Positions 19,081-27,651 of a DNA stretch of 64,000 bases are shown piece after piece. A program made the translations under genes and the position numbers. Each line of letters starts with the position of its first letter. Position 1 is the stretch's first letter. The stretch is taken from NCBI RefSeq assembly GCF_008801815.1, contig NZ_VZOX01000013.1, one strand, 5' to 3'. The notes beneath the pieces are model-generated. The model was not told where the DNA came from. It saw only the letters and a list, made by a program, of their open reading frames with translations, and ran no database searches. The stretch comes from Edwardsiella anguillarum (GTDB lineage: Bacteria; Pseudomonadota; Gammaproteobacteria; Enterobacterales; Enterobacteriaceae).

Positions 19081-19312
19081 GACCCGACGACGCCTGGCGC
19101 GTCTGACACAGCGGGAGCGGCAGACCTTCGACCTGCTGTGTCAGGGATTAAAAAACCAGGCCGTCGCCGACCGTATGCACGTCTCTCTGCGCACGGTGGA
19201 GGTACACCGCGCCAACATCAGCCGGAAGCTGGAAACCGCCTCACTGATCGCCTTTATCTGTCAGCTGAACGCCGAACCGGCGGATGATATCTGTCCATCC
19301 GCCTCAAAATGA
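19081..19312 (+). pseudogene. ttrR: C-terminal remnant of response regulator TtrR
   Basis: The frame encodes LTQRERQTFDLLCQGLKNQA, VADRMHVSLRTVEVHRANIS and RKLETASLIAFICQLNAEPA, a LuxR-type helix-turn-helix of the kind found at the TtrR C-terminus. The receiver domain is missing; IS91-type transposase sequence precedes it directly. With ttrS cut at 16.46 kb, the insertion between 16.46 and 19.08 kb has removed the kinase core and the receiver of the ttrSR pair. Confidence 0.75.
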
Positions 19313-19315
19313 ATA

Positions 19316-19357
19316 TTGCATATGCTAATTACAGGGTGTATATATTGCATATGCCAT
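19316..19357 (+). promoter_or_regulatory. Two ATTGCATATGC repeats upstream of the DUF134 gene
   Basis: AATATTGCATATGC and TATATTGCATATGC lie about 30 bases apart in direct orientation just before the start at 19370. Each contains the palindrome GCATATGC. Their position suggests an operator, possibly for the DUF134 helix-turn-helix protein itself. Confidence 0.4.
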
Positions 19358-19369
19358 TTAGGAGAACCT

Positions 19370-19648
19370 ATGCCCAGACCCAAAATCCCGCGCCGGATCT
19401 GCAGCCATCCGCAGCACCGCTGTTTTAAACCCAACGGCATGCCGCTGCAGCAGCTGGAGCAGGTCACGCTGGCGCGCGATGAGTTTGAAGCCCTGCGGCT
19501 GGTCGATCGCGAGGGGCTACAACAGCAGCAGGCCGCCGCAGAGATGGGCGTCTCTCGCCAGACGCTGGCCAATATTCTCAAGCGGGCGCGTTTTAAGCTG
19601 CTGGACTGCCTCAGTAATGGCAAGGCACTGATGATTGATGAGCTGTAA
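19370..19648 (+). CDS. DUF134 (UPF0251) DNA-binding protein
   Basis: 92 aa, start ATG 19370 with AGGAGA 7 bases upstream. The N-terminal RPKIPRRICSHPQHRCFKP motif and the helix-turn-helix LQQQQAAAEMGVSRQTLANI are typical of the family. Family members are small regulators often found with NifX/NifB-like accessory proteins, as here with the next gene 10 bases downstream. A 126-bp internal part of this gene is duplicated in the ttrS fusion at 16462-16587. Confidence 0.88.
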   Translation: MPRPKIPRRICSHPQHRCFKPNGMPLQQLEQVTLARDEFEALRLVDREGLQQQQAAAEMGVSRQTLANILKRARFKLLDCLSNGKALMIDEL

Positions 19649-19658
19649 GGAGAAAACG

Positions 19659-20135
19659 ATGCTAACGGCCATTCCCATGCACGGTAACCGTATCGCGGGC
19701 CACCTGGCCCGAGCGCCTCAGGTGGCGATCTTTGACCAACAGGGCAGCGAAATCGCCCGCTATGATAATCCCGCCGCCGCCGAACACTGCGCCGGGAAGA
19801 AACAGCTGCTGGCCCTGCTGCGCCAGCAGCGGGTACAACGCCTGGTGGTGCGCAACGTCGGCCAGCATATGGCGCAGCGTCTGCTGGCAATGGGTCTGGA
19901 GATCCGCCTGGTCAAGGGGGGCGATCTCCAGAGCGCCTGCTGCCAGGATCCCTGCCCGCTACCGGCGCTCACCGATCCGGCGCAGGCCCGTCCGTCGCGC
20001 AAGGCGCACGATGGCGCACACGGCTGCGGCGGCGGATGCCACGGGCACAGCGCGACGCCGGCGGCGCCCTCGCTGCTGCAGCCGCGTCACAGCCAGAACG
20101 GCGCGCCGCACATCGTGCGCTGCCAGCGTATCTAG
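19659..20135 (+). CDS. NifX/NifB-family (dinitrogenase iron-molybdenum cofactor) protein
   Basis: 158 aa. The fold core is LTAIPMHGNRIAGHLARAPQ (residues 1-20), then VAIFDQQGSEIARYDNP and LVVRNVGQHMAQRLLAMGLE. The C-terminus is rich in Cys and His (HGCGGGCHGHS), suggesting metal binding. In organisms without nitrogenase such proteins are thought to handle iron-sulfur or molybdenum-related clusters; a link to the molybdenum enzyme of the ttr locus is possible but not shown. It follows the DUF134 gene closely, so the two likely form an operon. Confidence 0.82.
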   Translation: MLTAIPMHGNRIAGHLARAPQVAIFDQQGSEIARYDNPAAAEHCAGKKQLLALLRQQRVQRLVVRNVGQHMAQRLLAMGLEIRLVKGGDLQSACCQDPCPLPALTDPAQARPSRKAHDGAHGCGGGCHGHSATPAAPSLLQPRHSQNGAPHIVRCQRI

Positions 20136-20281
20136 CGCCTCACCGCCGGACGCGTCTGCGCCCGGCGGCCCCATGCGGATCTGGCTGCGACAAAAAGTAA
20201 TTAAATTTGCGCAAGATCACTTTTATCGCGGCCTTACTATAATTAGCCATGCCGTTTCCCCACGATATTCCGAGGCCGATC

Positions 20282-21016
20282 ATGAAACATCACGCACTGT
20301 TTGCACTTTGTCTGCTGGGCTGCAGTACCTTCGCGCCGACGTATGCCGTATACGCCGCGGATGCCAGTGGCATCACCCAGCACGCGGTGCAGTTCCCCAA
20401 AGGCGGATCCGAGGCGACGATAAAAAGCCGTATTAAAGGCGAAAACGTCCTGGATTACACGCTCATTGCCGCAAAGGGACAGCATATCAGCATCACGCTT
20501 AACGGCGCTTCGACGACCTACTTCAACCTGATGGCGCCCGGCAGCACAGGCGAGGCCCTCTTTAACGGCGCGCAGGATGGCGATAGCTATCAGGGCATAC
20601 TGCCGGCGAAGGGACGCTACACCGTACGGATCTACCAGATGGGCGCTGCCAAGCAATCCAGCGCAGCGCACCCCTTTACCCTGAAGGTCGGTATTACGGG
20701 CACCGCGGCACCGCAGACAGAAAAGGCGAGCGCGGCCAGCGGTAAGCTGCCCTGCGCACAGCAGAGCGGCCAGCCGATGGGACAATGCCCCTTTAGCGTC
20801 ACCCGCACCGCTCCGGGGGAGGCCACCGTCACCATCACCATGCCGGATCATCGGCAGCGCACCCTGTTTTTCGCCCACGGCAAACCGTTAACGGCCGACC
20901 TGAGCCAAGCCGATGGCGACATGACCTTTACTTGGCATCAAGAGAGCGATCTGTTCCTGATCCGCGCGGGTCATGAGCGCTATGAGATCCCCGAGGCCAT
21001 CATCAGCGGTGGGTAA
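20282..21016 (+). CDS. Periplasmic protein with PliG-like lysozyme-inhibitor domain and C-terminal extension
   Basis: 244 aa with a signal peptide ending near YAVYAADA. Residues about 30-140 (VQFPKGGSEATIKSRIKGEN, DYTLIAAKGQHISITL, PAKGRYTVRIYQMG) follow the pattern of E. coli PliG (YcgK), an inhibitor of g-type lysozyme. PliG itself ends there; this protein continues with a second region (CAQQSGQPMGQCPFSVTR..., RQRTLFFAHGKP) with two cysteines that I do not recognise. The neighbour on the opposite strand is a YcgJ homologue; ycgJ and ycgK (pliG) are adjacent in E. coli, which supports the call. A TATAAT box is at about 20237. Confidence 0.65.
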   Translation: MKHHALFALCLLGCSTFAPTYAVYAADASGITQHAVQFPKGGSEATIKSRIKGENVLDYTLIAAKGQHISITLNGASTTYFNLMAPGSTGEALFNGAQDGDSYQGILPAKGRYTVRIYQMGAAKQSSAAHPFTLKVGITGTAAPQTEKASAASGKLPCAQQSGQPMGQCPFSVTRTAPGEATVTITMPDHRQRTLFFAHGKPLTADLSQADGDMTFTWHQESDLFLIRAGHERYEIPEAIISGG

Positions 21017-21043
21017 CGGGCCGTCGGGCCACCCTGCATAAAC

Positions 21044-21400
21044 TCAGCGGGGAAACAGCAGCGCCGTATATTTTACTGAGACGGCGCCGCTGTGCTTACC
21101 GTCGGGGCCATAGTAGCGATCCGCCCGGCACAGGCGCTCGCGGGTATCGCAGAAGATCCCGTTGGCAAAGGTAAACTGGGTCAGGTCGAAATCCCCCTGC
21201 GCGAAGAGCCCCTGCGCCACCGCACGCCCCAGATATTGCTCCGTTAGCGTGCGGGAAATCCCCTGACTGTCCGCGCAGAGGTAGCGATCGCACAGCACGC
21301 CGACCCGCGGCGATCGCAGCGCCTCCGGGGACGCGGCATAGGCCGCCGCCGGCAACGCCAGCAGCAGCGCGGTAGAAAACCATCGACAGACGCGTCTCAT
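21044..21400 (-). CDS. YcgJ-family periplasmic protein
   Basis: 118 aa with a signal peptide (LLALPAAAYA-AS). The conserved stretch VGVLCDRYLCADSQGISRTL, then FANGIFCDTRERLCRADRYY, holds four cysteines that probably form disulfides. The family has no established function. It is convergent with the PliG-like gene, the two stop codons lying 27 bases apart. Confidence 0.85.
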   Translation of the reverse strand: MRRVCRWFSTALLLALPAAAYAASPEALRSPRVGVLCDRYLCADSQGISRTLTEQYLGRAVAQGLFAQGDFDLTQFTFANGIFCDTRERLCRADRYYGPDGKHSGAVSVKYTALLFPR

Positions 21401-21476
21401 CTAATCCTCCTCACCTTATCAAACGGCGCCCGGCGCTGAGGTAGCCGGTGCGACACCGGCCGCCCGGCGGCCCGGC

Positions 21477-21960
21477 CTAAAAATGATAGTCGATACCGGC
21501 GTTAACCCCCTTCACACTACGGCGCGGCCCCTGCACGCGGGTTTGCGCCCCCCCTCATAGCCGAGGTTCGCCGTAACGTGCACGCTCAGGCCGACCAGTA
21601 CACCGCCACCGCCGGCCAACACATTGAGCATATCGGCATAGTGAATCGGCGCCGCTCCTTCGCAGCTGACGTAGTCCCACGCCATGTGACGCGGGGAGAT
21701 TCCCGCCGCGACATACCGGCTGACGACCTCATTCAGCCGCCAGGCCGGCCCTATCAGCAGGGAATTATAGCGCGCCCTCACGCGATCCTGCGAGGAGATC
21801 CCCCGCCCGTCAGCCATCGCATCCACATCCTTTTGCAATATGCACCGCGCAGCACAGAGTCCCGCGCATCGCGATACTGCAGATTCACGCCGGGCATATT
21901 TTTAACACCTTGTCCTTACTCCGCGCATGGCCGGGCGACAGCGTGCTGCGCCCAGCCTGC
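21477..21960 (-). pseudogene. Ail/Lom/PagC-type outer-membrane beta-barrel, frameshifted
   Basis: Reading on the minus strand, GVNLQYRDARDS is a typical barrel strand, followed in another frame by LLIGPAWRLNEVVSRYVAAG and NLGYEGG. A seven-G tract just after GYEG breaks the frame; skipping one base gives AQTRVQGPRRSVKGVNAGID and YHF-stop at 21477, the expected barrel C-terminus ending in Phe. At least one further shift near 21838 separates the 5' part. Family members resist serum killing or promote adhesion; this copy is inactive. Confidence 0.75.
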
Positions 21961-22099
21961 GCCGCCGGCTGGGGAAATCCCCCTCCGCCAAAGCAGTCCG
22001 GGCAGATCACCGCCATAATAGAGCCCTTTCCCTATCGCTCAGGGATATCACCCAGAAGTATCAACCGCTGTGAATATGACATCATACCGGCGAAAATCA

Positions 22100-23050
22100 C
22101 GTCTCACCGCGACACGCCCTCGTTATCCGCTGGCGTCACAGCACAAGGTGGGCGGCTAACGTTTAACCGCGGAGCAAAAGATGAAACGGAAATAGAGCGT
22201 GATAAGCCGTAAAACGTCGCCCTTCTCCCCCATCGTTTCAACTACGAATACAACGCTATACTGTCTCTCTTTTCTCGTTGCCACGTTTCCTGAATGATTA
22301 AAAAACGTCATAATTGCCATTAACATCGCCGGAGTACCTACTCGCGAGGGCCGAGTGAACGAGGATTTAGCGTATTCGAAAAAAGATCGGTAAATAACCA
22401 AACAAGGTACAGATAAGCTCTAAAAATATAATCACACCCATGCCAAGCATCGAATAAAAGCCATGCGAGCGCCGCAATGCGATAGATATCCAACATCAGC
22501 GCATTGCGTTCATCAATGACAGCATACAGCATCCCGGTGCGTGTTTTTTATCTTCAACGAGCAGCTCAGCGCAGATAAGAAACATTATTGATCATATGTC
22601 ATCAATAATGTTTTTAACTGTTATAAAAGCGCCTCATGTTTTATGGCCGCGCCCCACCAGATACGGTTAAATGCAGGCGCTACGGCGACAATAACCCATG
22701 ATGCACGATGTCGCTTAGGTCAGTGGCGCCACAGTAAAGAGAGCGACAAATTTAACAATTCGCTCGGTGCTAAAGAGACCGAGGAGCCGCACAAAACGCG
22801 GCATATCTCAGGATGATAGCCATAGAAAAAGTCACCCATGACAATATACCAGGCATCAGCCTCACGTTAGGCCGCATGGAGCTGGTCAATAACGCTGGCT
22901 ATTTGCCATATCATGCTCACCCCGACTACGCGCCATAGGCGTTACAGCGTAACTGTCTATGCCTATACACGCCGCTGACCGACGATGTAGATCCCGGGTA
23001 AGGCGCTCTCCTCGCCCCTGCACTACGCGGCACTACGCGGCAATAAACGA
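22100..23050. other. Intergenic stretch without supported genes
   Basis: Short ORFs here (for example minus 22156-22401 and 22338-22532) show no domain or start signal. A strong AT-rich hairpin lies at 22581-22615. A 10-bp direct repeat CACTACGCGG occurs near 23020-23040. The stretch between the broken Ail-type gene and the autotransporter may be decayed coding DNA, but no family can be recognised. Confidence 0.4.
22581..22615 (+). terminator. Hairpin with T tail
   Basis: 12-bp perfect arms AACATTATTGAT / ATCAATAATGTT with an 8-base loop, followed by TTT. It reads as a terminator on the plus strand, although no intact plus-strand gene precedes it. Confidence 0.5.
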
Positions 23051-26000
23051 CTAAAAACGCAGCGTCCCGTTCACATACCCAATATGATCGGTCATGTTGT
23101 TGCCATATTCGCCACGATAGTTAATGCCCATATCGAAACGCGCATTAAGCGCACTACTGATACCCACATCGACCACGCCGCGGGTACGGTCACGGGGCAA
23201 GGTCGCCGAAAAGCGCTGACCATTAAATGTCATGGTAGTGTTGATATCCGCACCGCCGATGGCATGTTTGACACCGCCCATGAGCGTCGGCTGATACACG
23301 ATCCCCCCGATATCCAGCTGACCACGCCAGCGTACTCCGGCGCTGGCATACCAAAACTGATCGTACTGAGTCGCATAGGCATGGTTCAAATCGGCACTGC
23401 GATCGTAATTGACCGCCAAGGATGGTCGATATGTCCATAGCGTCGCCACCCCCAACTCGGGCGTGATCGTATTGTGCCGAGCCACACGGTAGTCATAGCC
23501 CGCGTACAACGCGCCATATAGCCCCAGGTTGGTCGCCGATGCGCTAGCCCGGCTACCGTCAAACGCCGAGAAGTGATTCTGGTCATGGGACAGAATGCCG
23601 CTGATCTGGCTACGCAGATACGCCGCCTCATCGAGGTTATAGCGCCCTTGAACCCCCATAACCGCTGATACCGCGCGGGTGCGCAGCGTATTGCTTTGCG
23701 CTTTGAGCCAAGCATGCTCTATACCGCCATGCCACCCCAGGGTAGCATCTGGGGAGAGAGAGTAGTCGGCATAGGCTACCGTACCGACGCTATCGGTATC
23801 AGCCGCCCCGACGCCCCGACGCTGCAGATGACCATAGTAGACCTTCATCTGCACCTCGTTCTCCCCGTTCCCCATGCGATGCGAACCGTCCAGCAGAATA
23901 TGGCCGATACGCTCAACTTGGTTCTCCATGCTGTCGATCACGCCAGCCCCCAGGGCAGAATCATCACTCTTGCCCGCATCTACATCCAGCGATACCCACT
24001 GATTATCCCACGTACGGCTGCCAGCCGGATCGCGATAACCATAGTGGGCCACCAGCATCGGTAGCGGTGTGCTGACGCTGCCAATCTTGCCCGATACTTG
24101 AGCACCATTGCCATAGTTATAGACCATGTCACTGAGATTAAAGCGCTTATTATCGGCATATCCCTGGGTACTGTCCCCTGGGCGCAGGATCAGATGGCTG
24201 CCGTTACCCACCTCATCGCCGAAGTGCAGCCTCGCCCCCTCGGCCACCGCGAAGAGACTCTGTTGACCCGACGAGCGATCCTGCAACGCCACGCTCCAGG
24301 TAGCTACCCGCGCCGTCCCACCGCTACCCGAGCTAACCGTCCCCCCATTGCCCTGCTCGCCGCTGACATAGAGCGCATGCGCCGTCGCTCCCGTTACCGT
24401 TATCGTACCGGTATTATGAATGATCGCCTGCTGGTCGGCGTCCTGCAGCCGCACATACATGCCATAGGCGCGCCCGCTGTCACCGCCAGCATTGACTGCG
24501 ATCTCCCCCGCGTTATCCAACCTGACAGCCGGATTCTCCACTCCGTGCTGAGCGCGAAGGTTGACATACAGCGCCGCCAGCGTCTCCCCCGCTATCGTTA
24601 TATCCAGTGTTCCCTGATTTACCAGCGACAGGCCATGGGTACTGCTGTATAGCGCACACTGGATCGTGGCGCACCGCACCGCGCCTTTACTTTCTGCCCA
24701 GCCGTTGTATTGCCATGCACGATCGAGATACAGGTGCTGATTGACATAGCTGGCGTACCCTTCTAGCGTCGCCTGATAGTCGCCTGCTCTCTGTCCATCC
24801 TGATCGCCCCCAGAGGAGACGCGCTCAATGCGACCGACGGCGTATCCCCCCTTGATGGCGATCAACTCGCTGACAGCAATGTCGCTGTGACCACTATCGC
24901 CTTCACTGCCGGTACGCAGGATCAGGTGACTCCCTATGCCCTGCGCGTCCCCCAAATTCAGGGTTGCGCCATTCGCCACGGCAAATACCCGCTGATCCGC
25001 GCTGGCCGCACGGTTAAGCGCCAGGTTCCACTCGGAGACATACGCCGTACCGCTGACATCGCCTGCCTCCATCCGCGTCACAAATAGCTGGTGCGCCGTC
25101 TGTCCCCGCGTATCAATAATCCCCTTATTGCTTACGTTCAGCACGCTGGCAATGCCAACGGCGGCCCCCTTCTTCGGGGTATCCAGCAGCGCATAGATCC
25201 CATAGGCGATACCACTCTCGCCCGCATCGACGATCATCCGCCCCGCTTCACCATTCAGCGCCTGCCCCATAATGGGCTGATCGCCTCCCCATCCCGTTCC
25301 TACGGTGAGGCCCGAAGCATAGCCGTCGCTACCGCGGCTACGCACATCTAAAAGACCGTGATTTTGCAGATCAAAGCTGACACCTCGCCCTTCGGCAGAG
25401 TCCACCGCGCTATACATACCGTGCGCGGCGCCGCTGTTCGCCGTCGCCTCGACGAAAATACTGCCATAGTTATAGCTACGCAGCGTGCTCTGCTCGGAGC
25501 CTGCCGTATCGCTGCGTATTCCCATAGCGGCGTTGACGCCACCCGGGAAGTAGAAGGGAACCAGCGCTTGCCCCGATGAGCTGACCCGAATTATCCCCGC
25601 GTTGATCACCGTACCCTCCAACGGTTCGCGACGGCTGAACTGGCGTATCCCCCAAGCCTGTCCGCCGCCCGTATGGCTGACGTCGATCGTACCGCCGTTA
25701 TACAGCATGCTGGTATCGACTCCCGTGGCACGGCCACTGCTTTGAGCCTGTACCTGCAGCCCGATCACGGCGATCGCATTACCGCGGCGACTATCTATGC
25801 TGGCTTCAATACTTCCAGCATTATTCATCCAAATGCTGTGCCCACCGCCATCGTTAGTGAATACGGACATGCCTGCCGAATGATCCCCTTGCGATGCGAT
25901 CTGCGCGGTGTCATACACGATGATTTTTCCATCGTTTTGCATGGCGATGTTATTATTAGCACCACTCCCTGTATCGACATACATCCCATACGCGCGTACC

Positions 26001-26410
26001 CGTGTATTCGCCCCGGCGCCGCCGGTAGTGACATGCAGCTCCCCGCCTGCCGCATTCCCTAGATAGAAACTCTGCCCCGACGGCGCATTCTCTAACCCCA
26101 ACCCCACCAGCGTGGTGTAAATGGGGCGGAACACGCCCGTCGCAGTATCCTGGCCCAGCCCCATAATCTGGTCGATATCGCTCTGGTCATAGGCGACCTG
26201 CCGCTCATTAATCACACACGCCACCGCCTGCACACAGGAGGCCGGCGCCGGGGGAAGCGGATAGGGTACAGCGGTAAAACCGGTTGCCGGCGGCAATATC
26301 CCCAAAGCGCTCAGGATTGCGCAGGTTAACACGCTGCGCGTAGCACGTACCGGTCGCGTTGCCGCTGATGGAATGTCTTGGGTTGTTTTTTTCCGGTGAC
26401 GTAATGCCAT
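23051..26410 (-). CDS. Large autotransporter adhesin-like protein
   Basis: 1119 aa. An extended signal region (RATRSVLTCAILSALGILPP, residues about 25-44) precedes a passenger rich in repeating G/N/T beta-helix turns with terms such as DNAGEIAVNAGGDSGRAYGM and HNTGTITVTGATAHALYVSG. The last 270 residues form the type V autotransporter beta-domain (VYYGHLQRRG..., YLRSQISGILSHDQNHFSAF) and end in NGTLRF with the required aromatic C-terminus. No peptidase motif was found in the passenger, so an adhesin or biofilm role is more likely. It is a single-gene unit with a long AT-rich upstream region. Confidence 0.88.
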   Translation of the reverse strand: MALRHRKKTTQDIPSAATRPVRATRSVLTCAILSALGILPPATGFTAVPYPLPPAPASCVQAVACVINERQVAYDQSDIDQIMGLGQDTATGVFRPIYTTLVGLGLENAPSGQSFYLGNAAGGELHVTTGGAGANTRVRAYGMYVDTGSGANNNIAMQNDGKIIVYDTAQIASQGDHSAGMSVFTNDGGGHSIWMNNAGSIEASIDSRRGNAIAVIGLQVQAQSSGRATGVDTSMLYNGGTIDVSHTGGGQAWGIRQFSRREPLEGTVINAGIIRVSSSGQALVPFYFPGGVNAAMGIRSDTAGSEQSTLRSYNYGSIFVEATANSGAAHGMYSAVDSAEGRGVSFDLQNHGLLDVRSRGSDGYASGLTVGTGWGGDQPIMGQALNGEAGRMIVDAGESGIAYGIYALLDTPKKGAAVGIASVLNVSNKGIIDTRGQTAHQLFVTRMEAGDVSGTAYVSEWNLALNRAASADQRVFAVANGATLNLGDAQGIGSHLILRTGSEGDSGHSDIAVSELIAIKGGYAVGRIERVSSGGDQDGQRAGDYQATLEGYASYVNQHLYLDRAWQYNGWAESKGAVRCATIQCALYSSTHGLSLVNQGTLDITIAGETLAALYVNLRAQHGVENPAVRLDNAGEIAVNAGGDSGRAYGMYVRLQDADQQAIIHNTGTITVTGATAHALYVSGEQGNGGTVSSGSGGTARVATWSVALQDRSSGQQSLFAVAEGARLHFGDEVGNGSHLILRPGDSTQGYADNKRFNLSDMVYNYGNGAQVSGKIGSVSTPLPMLVAHYGYRDPAGSRTWDNQWVSLDVDAGKSDDSALGAGVIDSMENQVERIGHILLDGSHRMGNGENEVQMKVYYGHLQRRGVGAADTDSVGTVAYADYSLSPDATLGWHGGIEHAWLKAQSNTLRTRAVSAVMGVQGRYNLDEAAYLRSQISGILSHDQNHFSAFDGSRASASATNLGLYGALYAGYDYRVARHNTITPELGVATLWTYRPSLAVNYDRSADLNHAYATQYDQFWYASAGVRWRGQLDIGGIVYQPTLMGGVKHAIGGADINTTMTFNGQRFSATLPRDRTRGVVDVGISSALNARFDMGINYRGEYGNNMTDHIGYVNGTLRF

Positions 26411-27189
26411 GATTTTCCCTCATTACGAACAAAATCACTTATCTCACAAATTAAAGCAGGCGATAAACCTCATCGTGCGATGGTATTTATGTGACGAGTG
26501 ATATTGGCGATAACCTAAAATGACTAAACAGAATTAACACAGAAAGGCGAGGCGCCTCCCGTCACGGCAGATCATCTTGGAGATGATTAATAATATTTAT
26601 CAAGAGGCTGCTCTACAGCCCTGATACGATAGGAGCATCGCGACATAATACAATGGCTCACGCTATACATTATTAAAACCTTCAACCCAAAAATCAAATT
26701 ATTTTCACACTTCCAGCAAAGAAAACCATTAAATCCATGTTGTTAAATACGAATAACACCAGATAAAAACATCATGCATCTTTTGCTTTTTTTTGCACAA
26801 TATGCACAGTCAGAAAAATAAAATAAAGTATAATTCGGCAGGCTCATTATTTTACCACGTTAAACTAGACCGACTCGATGACGCCAGGAGATCTGAGCCT
26901 ATCGCGACCATTGAATTACTTATTGGAGTGATGATACACAGAGTTAATTTGGAATGAGTAAATATAATAAAGTGCGAGCATTATACTAAATAACGGATGG
27001 CAGACCCACCGTCAGCGGAAAATGATCTACCCCCTCCCCAGCATCGACCCAACACGCCGCCCACATATCAAGCGTCAGCCTCAGCAAAACGCGGTAGGCG
27101 CAAGCATCGACCTCTCGCCTAGTCCCGTAGCGGACTCTGTCGTTCACGCTGAAACTGGCAAAACGGCGCAGATAGGCTACGATTAAAGA
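26411..27189. other. Long AT-rich region between autotransporter and sdsR
   Basis: The first 570 bases are AT-rich with many poly-A/T runs, fitting a regulated autotransporter promoter. One ORF (minus 26986-27198, 70 codons) overlaps the sdsR start and has no recognisable family; I do not call it. Confidence 0.4.
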
Positions 27190-27291
27190 GCAAGGCATTC
27201 AATGCCTGCATAATGCCAACTTTTAGCGCACGGCTCTCCATAAGAGCCATTCCCCTAGACCTGACACAGGAATCGTGCCAGGTCTTTTTTT
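27190..27291 (+). ncRNA. sdsR: Small RNA SdsR (RyeB)
   Basis: The segment contains TAATGCCAACTTTTAGCGCA and CGGCTCTCC..AAGAGCCATT, nearly identical to enterobacterial SdsR, then the terminator stem GACCTG...CAGGTC with T7. A likely sigma-S type -10 (CTACGATTA) is at 27176-27184. SdsR is made in stationary phase and represses many targets through Hfq. In Salmonella and E. coli it overlaps the antisense RNA RyeA. Its 3' end is the attL side of the prophage, so the terminator used today is the copy rebuilt by integration. Confidence 0.88.
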
Positions 27292-27292
27292 A
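27261..27292 (+). other. attL core (3' end of sdsR)
   Basis: CTGACACAGGAATCGTGCCA, then GGTC and the T run. An identical copy is at 61144-61175 beside the integrase. The core restores the sdsR terminator after integration. Confidence 0.82.
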
Positions 27293-27530
27293 TGATAAAA
27301 AAATCAAGTTATTACAAATATATTTCCCATGAATGCATAACGTTTTCCGTGTCGTTATGCTTCAAAACATCCCGTTCAAACCCATAATTATACACAGTCT
27401 AATGGAAAATAAACTGCCAGCGTCACTATTCCGCTTTATATGCCTGTGCCGCCCGCACATATCCAACCTGCAGACGGCCTGAAAGGCACCGTGCGCAAAG
27501 GGTAACAGGCTATCTTCCCGCAGAAAATGG
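27261..27530 (+). repeat. Flanking direct repeat, left copy (about 270 bp)
   Basis: Beyond the att core, the sequence through GGCTATCTTCCCGC (about 27521) matches 61144-61407 closely, with scattered substitutions and no large gap. It contains no ORF. A true single integration would repeat only the core; this longer match suggests that the DNA right of the prophage descends from an earlier related element at the same site. Confidence 0.85.
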
Positions 27531-27593
27531 GTTAAAGCGTAGAATATTAGACGCAGCTATTTAGAATCTCAAACGCCCCTTCGCCAACCAAAA

Positions 27594-27622
27594 ATCCCAG
27601 GAACCCTGCGGGTGCCTGGGAT
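27594..27622 (-). terminator. phoX terminator
   Basis: ATCCCAGG and CCTGGGAT arms (8 bp, perfect) with a 13-base loop; read on the minus strand they are followed by T5. It lies 30 bases past the phoX stop. Confidence 0.8.
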
Positions 27623-27651
27623 AACAGGGTCTACGGGAGATACAACGAATA

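Noticed and set aside
26986..27198. 70-codon minus-strand ORF next to sdsR
   Set aside because: Overlaps the sdsR promoter and start, no homologous family seen.
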